In this document: piece after piece, positions 19,870 through 29,969 of the stretch
How the letters are laid out: each line of letters opens with the position of its first letter
Numbering within the stretch: the stretch's first letter is position 1
Source of the DNA: JAIOQJ01 sp963718635
GTDB taxonomy: Bacteria > Planctomycetota > Planctomycetia > Gemmatales > Gemmataceae
Reading direction: 5' to 3'
Length of the DNA stretch: 64,000 nt
Assembly (NCBI GenBank): GCA_963718635.1
Contig: OY970367.1
Span: 4,774,001-4,838,000 of the forward strand
Translations under genes and position numbers: made by a program
The notes under the pieces: model-generated
Seen by the model: only the letters and a program-made list of their open reading frames with translations
Told to the model about the DNA's origin: nothing
The model's database searches: none

Positions 19870-20330
19870 AAGTAGACACGCCGTCCCAGCGTGTAGGTTG
19901 CCGTGTGTCGCCCCTACCGGGGCTTTTGGAAGGACTTTGTGACCCGATTGCCACGGTTATCACCGTGGGCTACCCTGTGCCGCCGCTACCGCGGCTGAGA
20001 ACCAAAGCCCCGGTAGGCAACGCCGTGAAGGATTTTTTGAACCCATTTAGCCCCCGGTGAATATACCGGGGGCGTACGCTGGCAGTGGCAGACGCACTCG
20101 CCCCCCGTGTATCCACGGGGGGCTAAATGGCGGGAAGGCATCTCTGATGTCTGTGCAAGGGGGCCTCGCAACTGCCCTGTTTTGTCGCAAAAAATCCTTC
20201 ACGGCGTTGCCTTACAGGGCCGATGCAAGGCGTTGCCACTATCCAGGCCTTCGTCCCTTTCAGGAACTTCGGCCTGGGCTGGTAGAACGAGCCTTTCAGG
20301 CTCGAATACAAAAACGACGGAACCCGGCAG
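19870..20330. repeat. Intergenic hairpin cluster with a REP relic
   Basis: Two strong hairpins lie at about 20050-20085 (AGCCCCCGGT / ACCGGGGGCGT around GAATAT) and 20098-20125 (CGCCCCCCGTG / CACGGGGGGCTA around TATC). A diverged copy of the transposase-linked REP (arms CCAGGCCTTCG / CGGCCTGGGC and GAGCC-TTTCAG-GCTC) lies at 20238-20306. ACGCCGTGAAGGATTTTTTG near 20020-20042 has an inverted partner CAAAAAATCCTTCACGGCGT at 20188-20207, so the block can fold as one large inverted repeat. No gene is seen in 19734-20576. Confidence 0.75.
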
Positions 20331-20576
20331 CTTACGCTGCTCGGCTCGCCTGCGACTTAGGCGCCATACCAGCTTAGGCGCGGTCTTTTTGTATTTCGCC
20401 AAACCTGCCGTGATCCCAGTCGTCGACAGGTCGAAACTTGAGAAAATTCGCATTCTTTTCGGCGTACGCTCAAGTCTCCCGCTTATACAACCGATAAATC
20501 CGATAGAACCGCGACCTCATCTTGGGGAAGACGGCTTCGCTTTGAATCTTGGCCGTGAGTTGCAGGGGGAATTGGC

Positions 20577-22145
20577 ATGGGCCTTGGAACATTGACGATC
20601 CTTGGAATGCTCTGGGCGCCCGGGCAAGTCGGGCCGGCCGACCTCGTGCCGTTCAATCAGGCGAAGATGGATATACCCATCCGCTATGATCCCGCCAAGA
20701 AAAATGAGATTCGCGATCTCCTCTTGTTCGTTTCGCGCAACCAGGGCGAGACATGGGAGCAATACGCGGCTGCCAGCCCCGACCGCGACACCTATTTCCC
20801 GTTTACCGCCAACGTGGATGGCGTCTATTGGTTCCAGATGATGGTTGTCGACAAACAGGGAGGCCGAGACCCGGCCGATCTGAAGAAGACTCCCGCTGCC
20901 CTCAAGGTGCTGATCGACACCAAGATTCCTGTCGTCTCGATTCGTTCGGTCGAACGCAACGGCGATGAAGCAAACGTTTCCTGGGAGATCCAAGAAGCGA
21001 ATCCCGATTGGAACAAGTTCCAGCTCGAATACCGGGTTGGTGAATCGAATTGGCTGCCTATTGAAGCAAAAGGTTCTTTTTCCGGGAGCGCTCATTTTCG
21101 GGTTAGCCAGCCAGGGGCATTGACCGTCCGGCTGCAAGCGTTCGACACCGCCGGCAACCGGGGCGAAGCGTCCAAAGACGCCGCCGGTCCGGTTGCCGTA
21201 GCGGTTTCGAACGTTGAAAAGGCGCCGCAAACGTCGATGCGCTTGACGCCCCCAGGCGACATTCCGCCTCCGAACGATCCGCTGTTGCCGCCCGCGCTGC
21301 CGCCTATCGACCCACCGTTGACGCCCGTGCGTCAGCCCGAAAGGCCAATTGCGGCTACCGATCCTTTCCGGAACGACATCGGCTCGCCGTTGGCCGTATC
21401 TCCGAGCGCTTCGCACACCCAGACCGGCGTACCTTTGCCAGTGCCGCAAATCGTCAACGTGGCAAAGTTCGATGTTGCTTTCGATGTTGATCAACAAGGC
21501 CCGTCCGGCATTGGCAAAGCGGAAGTCTGGGTCACGCGCGATGACGGCAAAAATTGGCAGAAATGGTCGACGACGGAAAAGGCTCAATCGCCGTTAACAG
21601 TTGATTTGGGGACGCGCACCAATTCGCAAGTCGAAGGGATGTACGGATTGAAGATCGTCCTCTTGAGCGGGGCGGGCCTCAGCAAAGGGCCGCCCGTATC
21701 GGGCGAACTGCCGGACATGCGCGTCGATGTCGATCTGACGCCGCCAGTGGTCAAGATCTATGAGCCGATCCCCGACCCGAATCAAAAGGACACGATGATC
21801 CTGCGCTGGCAGGCCGTCGATCGTAATTTGACCAACGAGCCGATCTCGCTGGAATGGGCGGAACAACAAGACGGCCCGTGGAACCCGATTGTGAGCCCCG
21901 AAGGCATCGCGCCGGTGCGGCGCAGTATGCCCGCGGCGGCCAAACGCCTGCCGAACTCGGGCCAGTACTCGTGGAAGCTGCCGCCGGGATTTCCCACTCA
22001 TCGCGTGTATCTGCGCGTCTCGGCCCGTGATGTGGCCGGCAATGTCGCGGAAGCGCGAACGCCGCACCCGATTCTCGTTGACATGAACAAGCCGGTGGCT
22101 CGCATTCACGGCATTGTCGGTGCAGCGGCACAGGAGCGACGCTAA
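20577..22145 (+). CDS. Exported Ig-like protein of unknown function
   Basis: 522 residues. A short N-terminal hydrophobic stretch (GLGTLTILGMLWAPGQ) may be a weak signal peptide. Three beta-rich repeats share phrases such as FVSRNQGETWEQYAA, VWVTRDDGKNWQKWS and SLEWAEQQDGPWNPI, i.e. repeated -D-x-G-x-x-W- turns. They are separated by Pro-rich linkers (near residues 225-265). V-R-L-Q-A-F-D-T-A-G-N-R-G and S-A-R-D-V-A-G-N-V-A-E are fibronectin/CARDB-like ends. This layout suggests a secreted or wall-bound scaffold. I do not recognise a named family. Confidence 0.7.
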   Translation: MGLGTLTILGMLWAPGQVGPADLVPFNQAKMDIPIRYDPAKKNEIRDLLLFVSRNQGETWEQYAAASPDRDTYFPFTANVDGVYWFQMMVVDKQGGRDPADLKKTPAALKVLIDTKIPVVSIRSVERNGDEANVSWEIQEANPDWNKFQLEYRVGESNWLPIEAKGSFSGSAHFRVSQPGALTVRLQAFDTAGNRGEASKDAAGPVAVAVSNVEKAPQTSMRLTPPGDIPPPNDPLLPPALPPIDPPLTPVRQPERPIAATDPFRNDIGSPLAVSPSASHTQTGVPLPVPQIVNVAKFDVAFDVDQQGPSGIGKAEVWVTRDDGKNWQKWSTTEKAQSPLTVDLGTRTNSQVEGMYGLKIVLLSGAGLSKGPPVSGELPDMRVDVDLTPPVVKIYEPIPDPNQKDTMILRWQAVDRNLTNEPISLEWAEQQDGPWNPIVSPEGIAPVRRSMPAAAKRLPNSGQYSWKLPPGFPTHRVYLRVSARDVAGNVAEARTPHPILVDMNKPVARIHGIVGAAAQERR

Positions 22146-22159
22146 AGGAAAAACGGAAG

Positions 22160-22320
22160 CTCACCCTTCCCACCCTCCCCCCGACTTTGCGGGGGGAGGG
22201 CAGGGTGGGGGGACTGCCGCGAAGGCCAAGATGTCGTTAATGGGCAAGACGCTCTGCCCCCACCGATCCCTCCCCCTGCAAAGCCAGGGGGAGGGTAAAA
22301 CCGATTTTCGTGCTTGTCTT
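22160..22320. repeat. Palindromic intergenic repeats of the CCCTCCCCC type
   Basis: A hairpin with arms CCCTCCCCCC and GGGGGGAGGG around GACTTTGC (22174-22203), then another (CCCTCCCCCTG / CAGGGGGAGGG around CAAAGC) at about 22268-22295. Related copies occur at about 53345-53380 (CCCTCCCCCTGCAAAGCCAG) and near 62325-62350, so this is a dispersed family in this genome. No gene is seen from 22146 to 22437. Confidence 0.75.
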
Positions 22321-22437
22321 AACAGTTCGCGGGAATCGACTTGGCACCATTGTAGTTCGAACCGTGGTACGTTAAGATCTCATATCACGGGTAAACCTGT
22401 TTCGCGACGAGTGATCGAAAACCGGGATGGGGTTCGT

Positions 22438-24891
22438 CATGTCCGATGATCCTTCCCACCTTCTTCGCACCGTTTCACTGGCGGCGGAACGCCATCACGA
22501 TCAGCTGCGCGATGAGTTCGAACGGTCGTGGCTTGATGGCCAGCACCGCGCATTGAAGATTGGCTCGAACGCGTTCCCGAAGACGATAGGCCTTCCTTAT
22601 TCGGACTGTTGGCCAAGTGCGAAAAAGCGCAACGGCCGAACGATACGCTCGTCGATGAATTTCGCGAGCGCTTCCCCGCCTATCGCGAGTGGATTGACCC
22701 TCTCTTTCGCGATGACACTGATTTCGACATCGACCTCGACCGGGCCGAATCGCTTCCCTCCATTCCTGGCTATCGACTCTTGGAGCGTATCGCCTTTGGC
22801 GGCATGGGGGTTGTCTATAAGGCCGTGCAAGTTGGGCTCGATCGGCCGGTAGCCATCAAGATGGTTCGCGGCGGGGTCACGGTCAAAGACGATGAACTGG
22901 TCCGGTTCCGCATTGAAGCCCGAGCGGTGGCCGGCATCGTTCATCCTCATATCGTTCACATTCACGATTTCGGCACCTTCGAGGGAATGCCCTTCTTTAC
23001 GATGGAATACCTCGACGGAGGTACGCTCCATCAGAAATTGGCTGCCCAGCGGATGGGATTTCGCGAGGCGGCAACGCTTATTGAAACACTGGCGCGGGCG
23101 CTGCAAGTCATTCATGACCGGCAAATCGTCCATCGCGATTTGAAGCCGGGCAACATTTTGCTCACGAAAGACGGCATTCCCAAAATCAGTGATTTCGGCC
23201 TAGCCAAGCGACTTGGCACCGACCTGAGCCTTACCGTATCGGGCATGGTGATGGGCACCGCCAGTTACATGGCCCCCGAACAAGCCCGCGGTGATCGCGT
23301 TGTCACCGAGACGGTCGATATCTATGCACTCGGCGCTATTCTCTACGAACTGCTAACTGGCCAACCCCCCTTCCGCGACGAGACCTACGAGAAAATCATC
23401 CGCCGTGTGACGGACGAAGAACCACTGCGGCCGCGCGAAATCAATGCCGATGTTCCACCGGAACTGGAAGCGATTTGCCTGAAGTGCCTGGTGAAAGAGG
23501 CAGGGCAACGCTACTTGCGGGCGACCGACCTGGCAGACGATCTGCGACGCTATCTGAACGCAGAGCAGCTATCGATCGGCGGCTTTGATCTGGTGGAACA
23601 GCACGAACGGTGGGCGCAGAAACTTGGACTCGATCAACTCGACCTGATCGGCTGCACCCCGTTTGCGTTCGTTTATCGAGCGCGCGAAAAGTTGATCAAG
23701 CGCCAAGTGGTTCTGAAGTTGAGCGTTGGCCCGGTTGGCAGCGCTGCTCATGCGCGGCTGCTGCGCCAAGCAGAGGCCATGGCCGGGCTAGGCCATCCAA
23801 ACATCGAGCAGCTTCACGTTTACTCCGAATCAGGCGGCCAACCGTATCTCATTGAAGAATTCATCGATGGGCGAAATTTCAGCGCCGTCATGCGCGATCG
23901 CGCATTGGATGGCGAACAGGCCGACGTTTCAGGGTCGAACGATCCTTCGGCCGAAGTCGCGTTGTCGCGCTTGCCGCCGCGCGGCATTTTCTCCCCTGTG
24001 ACCGCAAGGCTTGCCGCCGAATGGGTCCGCTTGCTAGCTCGTGCTTTGCAGTTCGTTCATGAAAACCAGGTTCTGCATGGCGCCATTTACCCGGGCGAAC
24101 TTCGGCTTACGCTCAACAACGTCCCCAAGCTTTGCGGCTTCGGCGCCGCGCAAAAGATCGTTCCGAGCCAAGCGCCTCAGGAAGCGAGCGCCAGCTGGGT
24201 ACGGCCAAACTATCAGCCTCCCGAGCAAGTAGATGGCGACTGGAGCGCTTTTTCAAAGGCGTCGGATATCTATTCACTGGGCGCCGTCTTGTATGAACTG
24301 TTGACCGGCCAGGCGCCGTTCTACGGGCTCGACATTCAGCAGACCCGCGCTGCGGTGCGGAACGAAGTGCCCATCGCCCCGCGTAATTTGAATCCGCGGC
24401 TGCCTTCAGCGCTCGACTGGCTCTGCCAACGTTGCTTGGCGAAAAAACCGGCGGATCGCTTTGAAAGCGCTGCGGAAATAGCCGATGCGCTCGATCGCTA
24501 TTTGCGGCTTCCCGACGCGGACGAAACCGATACGGCAGTCACTGATGCCGGCTTCAACCTGCCAGCGCCTTCGGGCGAGTTCGAGTTGCGCGTTTTTTCC
24601 AAAGGGCAGCGGATCCCGGTCATTTTCCCGCTGCCTCGACGTTGGATAACCATAGGCCGGGCTTTGGAGTCGGACATCGTCATTCAGGATGATTACTGTT
24701 CGCGTCACCATTGCGCTATCTATTGGGACGACCGAACCGCGCAACACGTTCTCGTCGTGATCAAGGCCAAGCATGGCGTGAAGATCAATGGCGAGAGCGT
24801 TCGAGGCAACCAGGCGCTGATCCCCGGCGACATGATTCACGTTGCATCAGCGACCATGATGTTCAGCACGGGCAGTCCGCCTGCTCCCTGA
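22438..24891 (+). CDS. Ser/Thr protein kinase with a pseudokinase and an FHA domain, frameshifted near 22555
   Basis: About 817 residues. The first about 40 (MSDDPSHLLRTVSLAAERHH) are in one frame, then a -1 change near 22555 enters the main frame (EDWLERVPEDDRPSLFGLL). Domain one (residues 110-380) is an active Hanks-type kinase: G-x-G-x-x-G seen as AFGGMGVVYKA, VAIKMV, HRDLKPGN, DFGLAKR and MAPEQ. Domain two (residues 410-700) keeps the kinase fold but has LHGAIYPGEL instead of HRD and CGFGAAQ instead of DFG, so it should be catalytically dead. A C-terminal FHA domain follows (WITIGRALESDIVIQDDYCSRHHCAIYW), which binds phosphothreonine. No membrane helix is visible. A dual-specificity phosphatase lies just downstream. 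Confidence 0.88.
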
Positions 24892-24990
24892 AAACGGCAG
24901 CCGGGCGAAACAGACATAAAAGCCGCTTACACGGTTGGTCGCTCCCTTTCTACAATAAGCGTGTCGTCCGATTCTCTCTCCCTGGTTGCC

Positions 24991-25446
24991 ATGCCATCAC
25001 CTGCCGGTTTCTCGTGGATCGAACGGCCGCTGCTCAGTGCATCGGCGATGCCGTACTCGGCCGAGGAGCTGCTCTGGCTGCGCGAGCAAGGGATTGACAT
25101 CCTTCTATCATTGGCCGAGGAACCCCCCTTTCGGCGATGGATCGATGAAGCCGGGTTAATGCTCGTCCACGTGCCGGTCGTCGACTTCGAATCACCGACT
25201 TCCGAGCAATTTGAAAAATGCCTAGCCGTTATCGAAAGCGCCAAGGCTTCCGCGATGGGAGTGCATGTCCATTGTCAGGCGGGCCATGGCCGCACGGGCA
25301 CGGTTATTGCCGCTTTCTTCGTCAGCAAGGGAATGGCAGTGCGCGATGCCATCGAGCGGGTCCGGCAGCTGCGGCCCGGCTCGATCGAAACCCAGGAGCA
25401 AGAGCAAGCGGTGATGGATTTAGCGCGGAGGCAGCGCGATCGTTGA
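24991..25446 (+). CDS. Dual-specificity/tyrosine protein phosphatase
   Basis: About 151 residues. The P-loop motif is complete: HCQAGHGRTGTVIAAF, with the nucleophile Cys and the Arg, and the general-acid Asp is probably in the loop V-P-V-V-D-F-E-S-P. A GTG at 24961 would add ten residues but the ATG at 24991 gives the usual start close to F-S-W-I-E-R-P-L-L-S-A-S. It lies 99 bases downstream of the kinase/FHA gene on the same strand and may reverse its output; this pairing is inferred from position only. Confidence 0.85.
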   Translation: MPSPAGFSWIERPLLSASAMPYSAEELLWLREQGIDILLSLAEEPPFRRWIDEAGLMLVHVPVVDFESPTSEQFEKCLAVIESAKASAMGVHVHCQAGHGRTGTVIAAFFVSKGMAVRDAIERVRQLRPGSIETQEQEQAVMDLARRQRDR

Positions 25447-25477
25447 GACTTGAACGTACAGGCTGAGAAAAGGGAAA

Positions 25478-25551
<74 letters not shown>

Positions 25552-25834
25552 ATGACCAGAGTTAGGAGTGACAAAGGGCTGTCTGTCGCTCTCATCCGTT
25601 CTCTTTTCTAGGGTTTTGGGCGCTACATGGAAAGAGCATTTCCGGCGAACAAGGTTCGCGTCTGATTTCTTTCGTCGTATGAAGTTAACAGAGGTTTGTG
25701 CAAGCTTTGCGCAAGCAAACTTGCCACACCTGCCTTTAGCATTTTCGGCTGAAGGAATTCGCGGCATGGCTTCGACCGCAGCGGCAATCTCGTTCAAGGC
25801 GATGTGCGCGTAGCGATCAAAAGGAGAGTCAATC

Positions 25835-26065
25835 ATGACCAAAACAATGCACGGCAAGGTTGACGGCAACACCATCGAATGCGATGAAGACCTCGGAGTG
25901 GCCGATGATCAAGAGGTCGAGGTTCAGGTAAAACTCGTCCTGCCGTAAATGCCGGACCAACCGCCAATCAACGACGGAATCGCTAAGGTCTACGAGATTC
26001 TCGGCAGACGCCACAGATCGGGGCAGACGAACACCGCTGTGCGGCACAACGAGCATCAACCATAA
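25835..26065 (+). pseudogene. Decayed antitoxin of a VapBC-like locus
   Basis: Starts with a good ribosome site (AAAGGAGA) at ATG 25835 and reads MTKTMHGKVDGNTIECDEDLGVADDQEVEVQVKL, a typical N-terminal DUF104/AF2212-like antitoxin domain. An in-frame TAA at 25946-25948 cuts it after 37 codons. The same frame then continues with a second conserved stretch (INDGIAKVYEILGRRH, ending NEHQP) to a TAA at 26063. The split suggests a nonsense or indel change in the linker. The following PIN gene is also broken. Confidence 0.7.
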
Positions 26066-26457
26066 AGAGGTCTTTCTCGATACCGTCGGTATGATCGCGA
26101 TCTGGGATGAATCGGACCAGTGGCACGTTGCTGCCAATGCCGCTTACGCGCTGCTCTTCAGCCAGGGCCGAAAATTGGTCACCACTTCGTTCTCGGGGAA
26201 TGCGGCAACGCATCGGCTCGACGGACATATCGTTCGGACGTATGTGACTTGCGAAGGACACTTCTTTTGGAAGGACTTCTGATCGAGCCGGCTGAAAAGG
26301 AGATTGAGGCCGCCTGGGCCGCTTACGAACGTGGTGAAGCAGGTCAGGCACGGATCGTCGATCATATGTCGTTTCAGGTATGCGTCGGTAAGTCCTCACT
26401 GAGGTATTTACGAACTACAAGCATTTTCGAGCAGCAGGATTTACGGTGTTGTTTTGA
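26061..26457 (+). pseudogene. Decayed PIN-domain toxin
   Basis: The PIN fold is readable but in three frames: VFLDTVGMIAIWDESDQWHVAANAAY, then VLGECGNASAR and EKEIEAAWAAYERGEAGQARIVDHMSF, then FTNYKHFRAAGFTVLF to a stop at 26457. The start codon appears lost: the expected overlap ATGA at the antitoxin end reads ATAAAG, as if one G were missing. The first catalytic Asp (FLDT) and the Glu (GECG) are still present. It was probably a working VapC before decay. Confidence 0.7.
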
Positions 26458-26667
26458 TGCTGGCACAAAGGATGATCGCTATGTCGTCGTAATTCTTTCG
26501 TCCAAAGATGCCTCAGCTAATTCCCACCCAAAAACATCCGCCCGCACTTCTATCACGCACGGTCGAAAACCGACAACTTGGCGTCATCATCCGAATTGGT
26601 CGCTACGGCTTTCGCACTGGGCAGCGTCGTCATTGTGCAACCTACTCACAGCATTCACGGCTTTGAA

Positions 26668-26752
26668 CCGGGTACTTGCATGGACTCCTTAGCAGTTTTG
26701 AAAACCGTAGATACTGAAAGGTATTTGCGAGTTCGAATCTCACTCTCTCGGC
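26668..26752 (+). tRNA. tRNA-Ser-like relic (anticodon loop TTTGAAA)
   Basis: The 3' part looks like a class II tRNA: anticodon stem GCAGT/ACCGT (one mismatch) around TTTGAAA (anticodon TGA), a variable arm ATAC-TGAAAG-GTAT, and a T-loop TTCGAAT. But the T-stem has a mismatch (GCGAG/CTCAC), the acceptor pairs only five of seven, and the D-arm is irregular. It is most likely a decayed gene or the remnant of an integration site (a tRNA-Ser 3' end). It lies next to the decayed toxin-antitoxin locus. Confidence 0.4.
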
Positions 26753-26992
26753 TTGAGTTTGCTGATGTCCTTTTCTTTCTTGGCGGCGCCGGGTAAGCTT
26801 TCGGCATGGCGATAAACAATTATCGCTATCTATGGCCAGCCTGAATGCAACTGTATACAATTTCAACTAAAAAAAGGTCTTTCGCTGGCTTTTCCAGCGG
26901 GTTTCGCACATGATATTTGAGTGGAATTACTGACGAGCGGTGGATTCTGAATTTGAAAGGGCTAATGCCGCACTTTCTGGGGAGGGCGAACA

Positions 26993-27874
26993 ATGGCAAA
27001 AGAATTCAACCAAGAGATGACAATTTACCTTTGGCCCATTGGCAACCCTTACTATCCCGTCGGTCATGCGGCCTTCAAGGTGAACAACGGGAGCGAAAAG
27101 AAGTTCTTCAACTACCTCATCGATGCTGAGACCAGAGATGAAATTGAGTTGCTGAGAAAGCAGAGCAATCGGTCGAACATGTACACTCGGACAAGGCCGC
27201 TCGAACAAAGACTAAGAGAAAACGAGGTCGAGAAGCGGATGGTCGAACACACCGCTCCTTTGAAATTCAAAATCCCATTCATCGGGACATCGGGCTGGGG
27301 CATTCTGTTATGGAACGGGATGCTCGCTTATGAACATACAGCCGCCTCACGTGCGTCCGCCCGTTCGTCGTGCGGCTACGTGGCCGCCCTCATTGAAAGC
27401 GCATGCGCCGATGCGTACGCTCAGCCACCCTACTCAACCATGCTCCGGTGGGACACGCCGATTCTGGAACGATGGGCACGGGCGATACGGCAGCGGATCG
27501 ACGATCTTAATAGAAAATCTGAACAAGTGGACCAATTTTGCAGCGCCCATTTCACCCTTTCCAAGGAGCAATTCTCTTCTTCGCTCATGACGGCGACGGA
27601 GTGGAAAAACCTGTGCAACCAGTATTGGGGCAGTCTCCTCATCCACAGCGGACGGCGAAAGAAGCTGGACAAGCTCGTGCAAGAGCATGCCTCGACGAAG
27701 AACCGGCAACGCGAGGCGATCCGAAATCTAGCCGAGATTCTCGACATCTGCATGGATTATTTGGCCACCGACTACAAGCAGGGGAATGCCACCCATGCGA
27801 TCCCCGTGCTTAAGCTTGGCAAACAGGTGAACAAGATCGTCGAAACCGGCCTACATGCCTATCGAGCCGTTTGA
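26993..27874 (+). CDS. Unknown protein, possible permuted papain-like fold
   Basis: 293 residues with a good ribosome site (GGGGAGGGCGAACAATG). No named family is recognised. Two features stand out: a His in an early beta strand (YPVGHAAFKV, residues 20-30) and a Cys at the start of a helix (SARSSCGYVAALIESAC, near residue 125). In permuted NlpC/P60-like folds (YaeF/LRAT type) the His precedes the Cys in this way. The C-terminal half is helical and charged. The gene stands alone between relics of toxin-antitoxin and tRNA genes, which fits an accessory or effector gene. The enzyme idea is inference only. Confidence 0.45.
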   Translation: MAKEFNQEMTIYLWPIGNPYYPVGHAAFKVNNGSEKKFFNYLIDAETRDEIELLRKQSNRSNMYTRTRPLEQRLRENEVEKRMVEHTAPLKFKIPFIGTSGWGILLWNGMLAYEHTAASRASARSSCGYVAALIESACADAYAQPPYSTMLRWDTPILERWARAIRQRIDDLNRKSEQVDQFCSAHFTLSKEQFSSSLMTATEWKNLCNQYWGSLLIHSGRRKKLDKLVQEHASTKNRQREAIRNLAEILDICMDYLATDYKQGNATHAIPVLKLGKQVNKIVETGLHAYRAV

Positions 27875-28386
27875 CCGCTGAGCATCGTGATTCGTTTGGC
27901 CTTTGCGACCGGGCGTGGGTAGTTGAGGTATGACCGGTAATCAGCGTCTCAAGCCGAGCGGTTCGGCAGACAGCTAATTGTCCAACGCCGCGTTGTCGCA
28001 TTGTTGGGCCAGAGGCTTTTCGCGACTGTTCTTGAAGCTCTTCAGATTCCCCTCGTAGACTGTTTGTGCTTGCTCATCACTGCGCTCAAGTTCCACCCGG
28101 AAGGTTCTCTGCACGTCCCCACGGCCTAACGTTACAGGTTCGAATATTCATCTGGTGGCTCCTGGTCGGGCTTTTCACGTTAACCACTACGCCCCTGCAC
28201 GAATGAAATTGTAGTAACCGCGAGCGTCATCATGTCTACCCGTCTGTGAGGCACAATCGAAAACCGACAACGGACCTTGAACGATCGATTTAATGTGCGA
28301 AACTATGCCCATCACACTATGAAGTTGGTGTAACCGCTGTGCGGATCCTCTTGCATGCAGAGAGGATTGCTGAAGGAGCCTGCACG
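27875..28386. other. Gene-free stretch before the SWIM gene
   Basis: About 510 bases with no convincing reading frame on either strand. It ends in a ribosome site (AAGGAG near 28373) for the SWIM gene. The 15-mer TCGAAAACCGACAAC at about 28257 is also found near 26563. No hairpin or tRNA could be confirmed. Confidence 0.5.
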
Positions 28387-29842
28387 ATGATCGCTCTCGA
28401 CGATGCCTACGTGGACGCCGCCGCGCCGAATGCCGACGCGATCAAGAACGGCCGGGGCTTGGTCCTCAAGAACAAATTCACCGCTTACTCCATATCCGAA
28501 GACGAGACGATTCTGTTCGGCGAATGCCAGGGAAGCGGCAAGGAGCCGTACCGCTGCTCGTGCGATTTCGCTCGGGCCGACAAGCCGACGCATCGCTGCT
28601 CGTGCCCAAGCCGGCAGTTTCCCTGCAAGCACTGCCTGGGGCTCATGTACGCCTACGTGCAGAAGAAGCCCTTCAAGACCGCTCGCCGTCCCCGACGAAC
28701 TGCAGGCCAAGCGCGAAAAGCTGGAAGGCCCGCGTCGAGAAGAAGAAGGCAGACGCCGACAAGCCGAAGCAGGTCAACCTCGGCGCCCTGGCGAAAAAGA
28801 TCAAGGCCCAGCTCGCCGGCATCGACGTCCTCGAACGACTCACGGCCGACCTCATCCGCGTCGGCATCGGCAACATGAACGCCAAGCTGGCCGCCGAGAT
28901 GGAAGAGCAGGCCAAGCAACTCGGCAACGCCTATTTGCCCGGCGCCCAGGCCGCCCTGCACAAGTACACGCGCCTCTTCGCCGGCGACGATGGCTCCTTC
29001 ACCGATCAGCCGAGCCAACAGCGCGAGCGCATCTACAGCGAGGCCCTCGACCAACTCAGCCGGCTGCACGCGCTCGTCAAGCAGGGCCGGGCCTACCTGC
29101 AGCGGCGCCTCGACGACCCCGAACTGAAGCCCGAAACCGAGTCCGCCATCGCCGCCTGGCTCGGGCCACGCCTGGCAACTCGGCGAACTCAAGGACGCCG
29201 GCCTGGTTGAAACGGGCGCCGAACTCGTCCAACTCGCCTTCAACACGCACGACGACGTCGCCCGCAAGGAATACATCGACACCGGCGTGTGGATGACGCT
29301 CGGCAATGGCCGCATCCGCCTGACGCAGAATTTCCGCCCGTACAAGGCAGTCAAGCACATCAAGAGCGAGGACAGCTTCTTTCAGGTGGCCCAGGTGGCG
29401 GAACTGTGCGTCTATCCGGGCAGCGTCAATCCGCGCGTCCGCTGGGAAGGCATGGTCCCGCCGGCCGCTGGAGGCGAAGGACATCGAGACGATTCGCCGT
29501 CATGGCGCAGGCCGATTTCGCCGCCGCCGTCAAGGACGTCAAGTCGCACCTCAAAGGGCCGCTGGCCGACAAGCAGCCGATCTACGCGTTGAACTTCAAG
29601 CAGCTCGGCCGGGTCGGCGACACGTTCGTGGCCGAAGACGCCCACGGCAACCGCCTGCCATGACCGATGCCGGCATGAGCGAGGAGCCGGCAAGCTGCCA
29701 CCTGCTGTCGCTGTTGCCCGCCGACCTTTTCGCCGACAACACGCTGATCGCCCGCTTCCGCCACGATCTCGACACGCGCAAGCTCCAGATCAAGCCGCTC
29801 AGCATCGTGACGCGCACGGCGATCGTCCGGCTGACGCTGTGA
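28387..29842 (+). pseudogene. SWIM zinc-finger protein of a MoxR/DUF5682 cluster, six frame breaks
   Basis: From ATG 28387 the SWIM motif is complete: C-x-C seen as THRCSCPSRQFPCKHCLGLMYAY (two Cys, then Cys-x-His). The rest is helical (KKIKAQLAGIDVLERLTADLIRVGIGNM, then AWQLGELKDAGLVETGAELVQL). Conserved text moves through the three frames at about 28683, 28727, 29164, 29460, 29498 (all +1) and about 29656 (-1). Restored, it is about 480 residues and ends at 29842. SWIM proteins of this type are the first gene of SWIM/MoxR/DUF5682/vWA clusters. The breaks could be decay or insertion-type sequencing errors. Confidence 0.75.
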
Positions 29843-29969
29843 AGCGGCAGTGTCCCCTGTACTCAGGCGCAGATAGGTCCTGGATGAGGACGTATAGGGC
29901 CTATGGGCCAAACCCTGAGACACTACCAAGGCCGCCAAACGATTGGTCTAATCTTGAGGATCGTCTCCC

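Noticed and set aside
20583..21587. Long minus-strand frame rich in Arg over the 20.6-22.1 kb gene
   Set aside because: It mirrors the plus-strand gene's codon pattern, has no family features and no ribosome site.
28100..28220. Possible tRNA on the minus strand (GGGGCGTAGTGGTTAACG plus TTCGAAC)
   Set aside because: The T-stem arms around TTCGAAC do not pair and no complete cloverleaf could be drawn.
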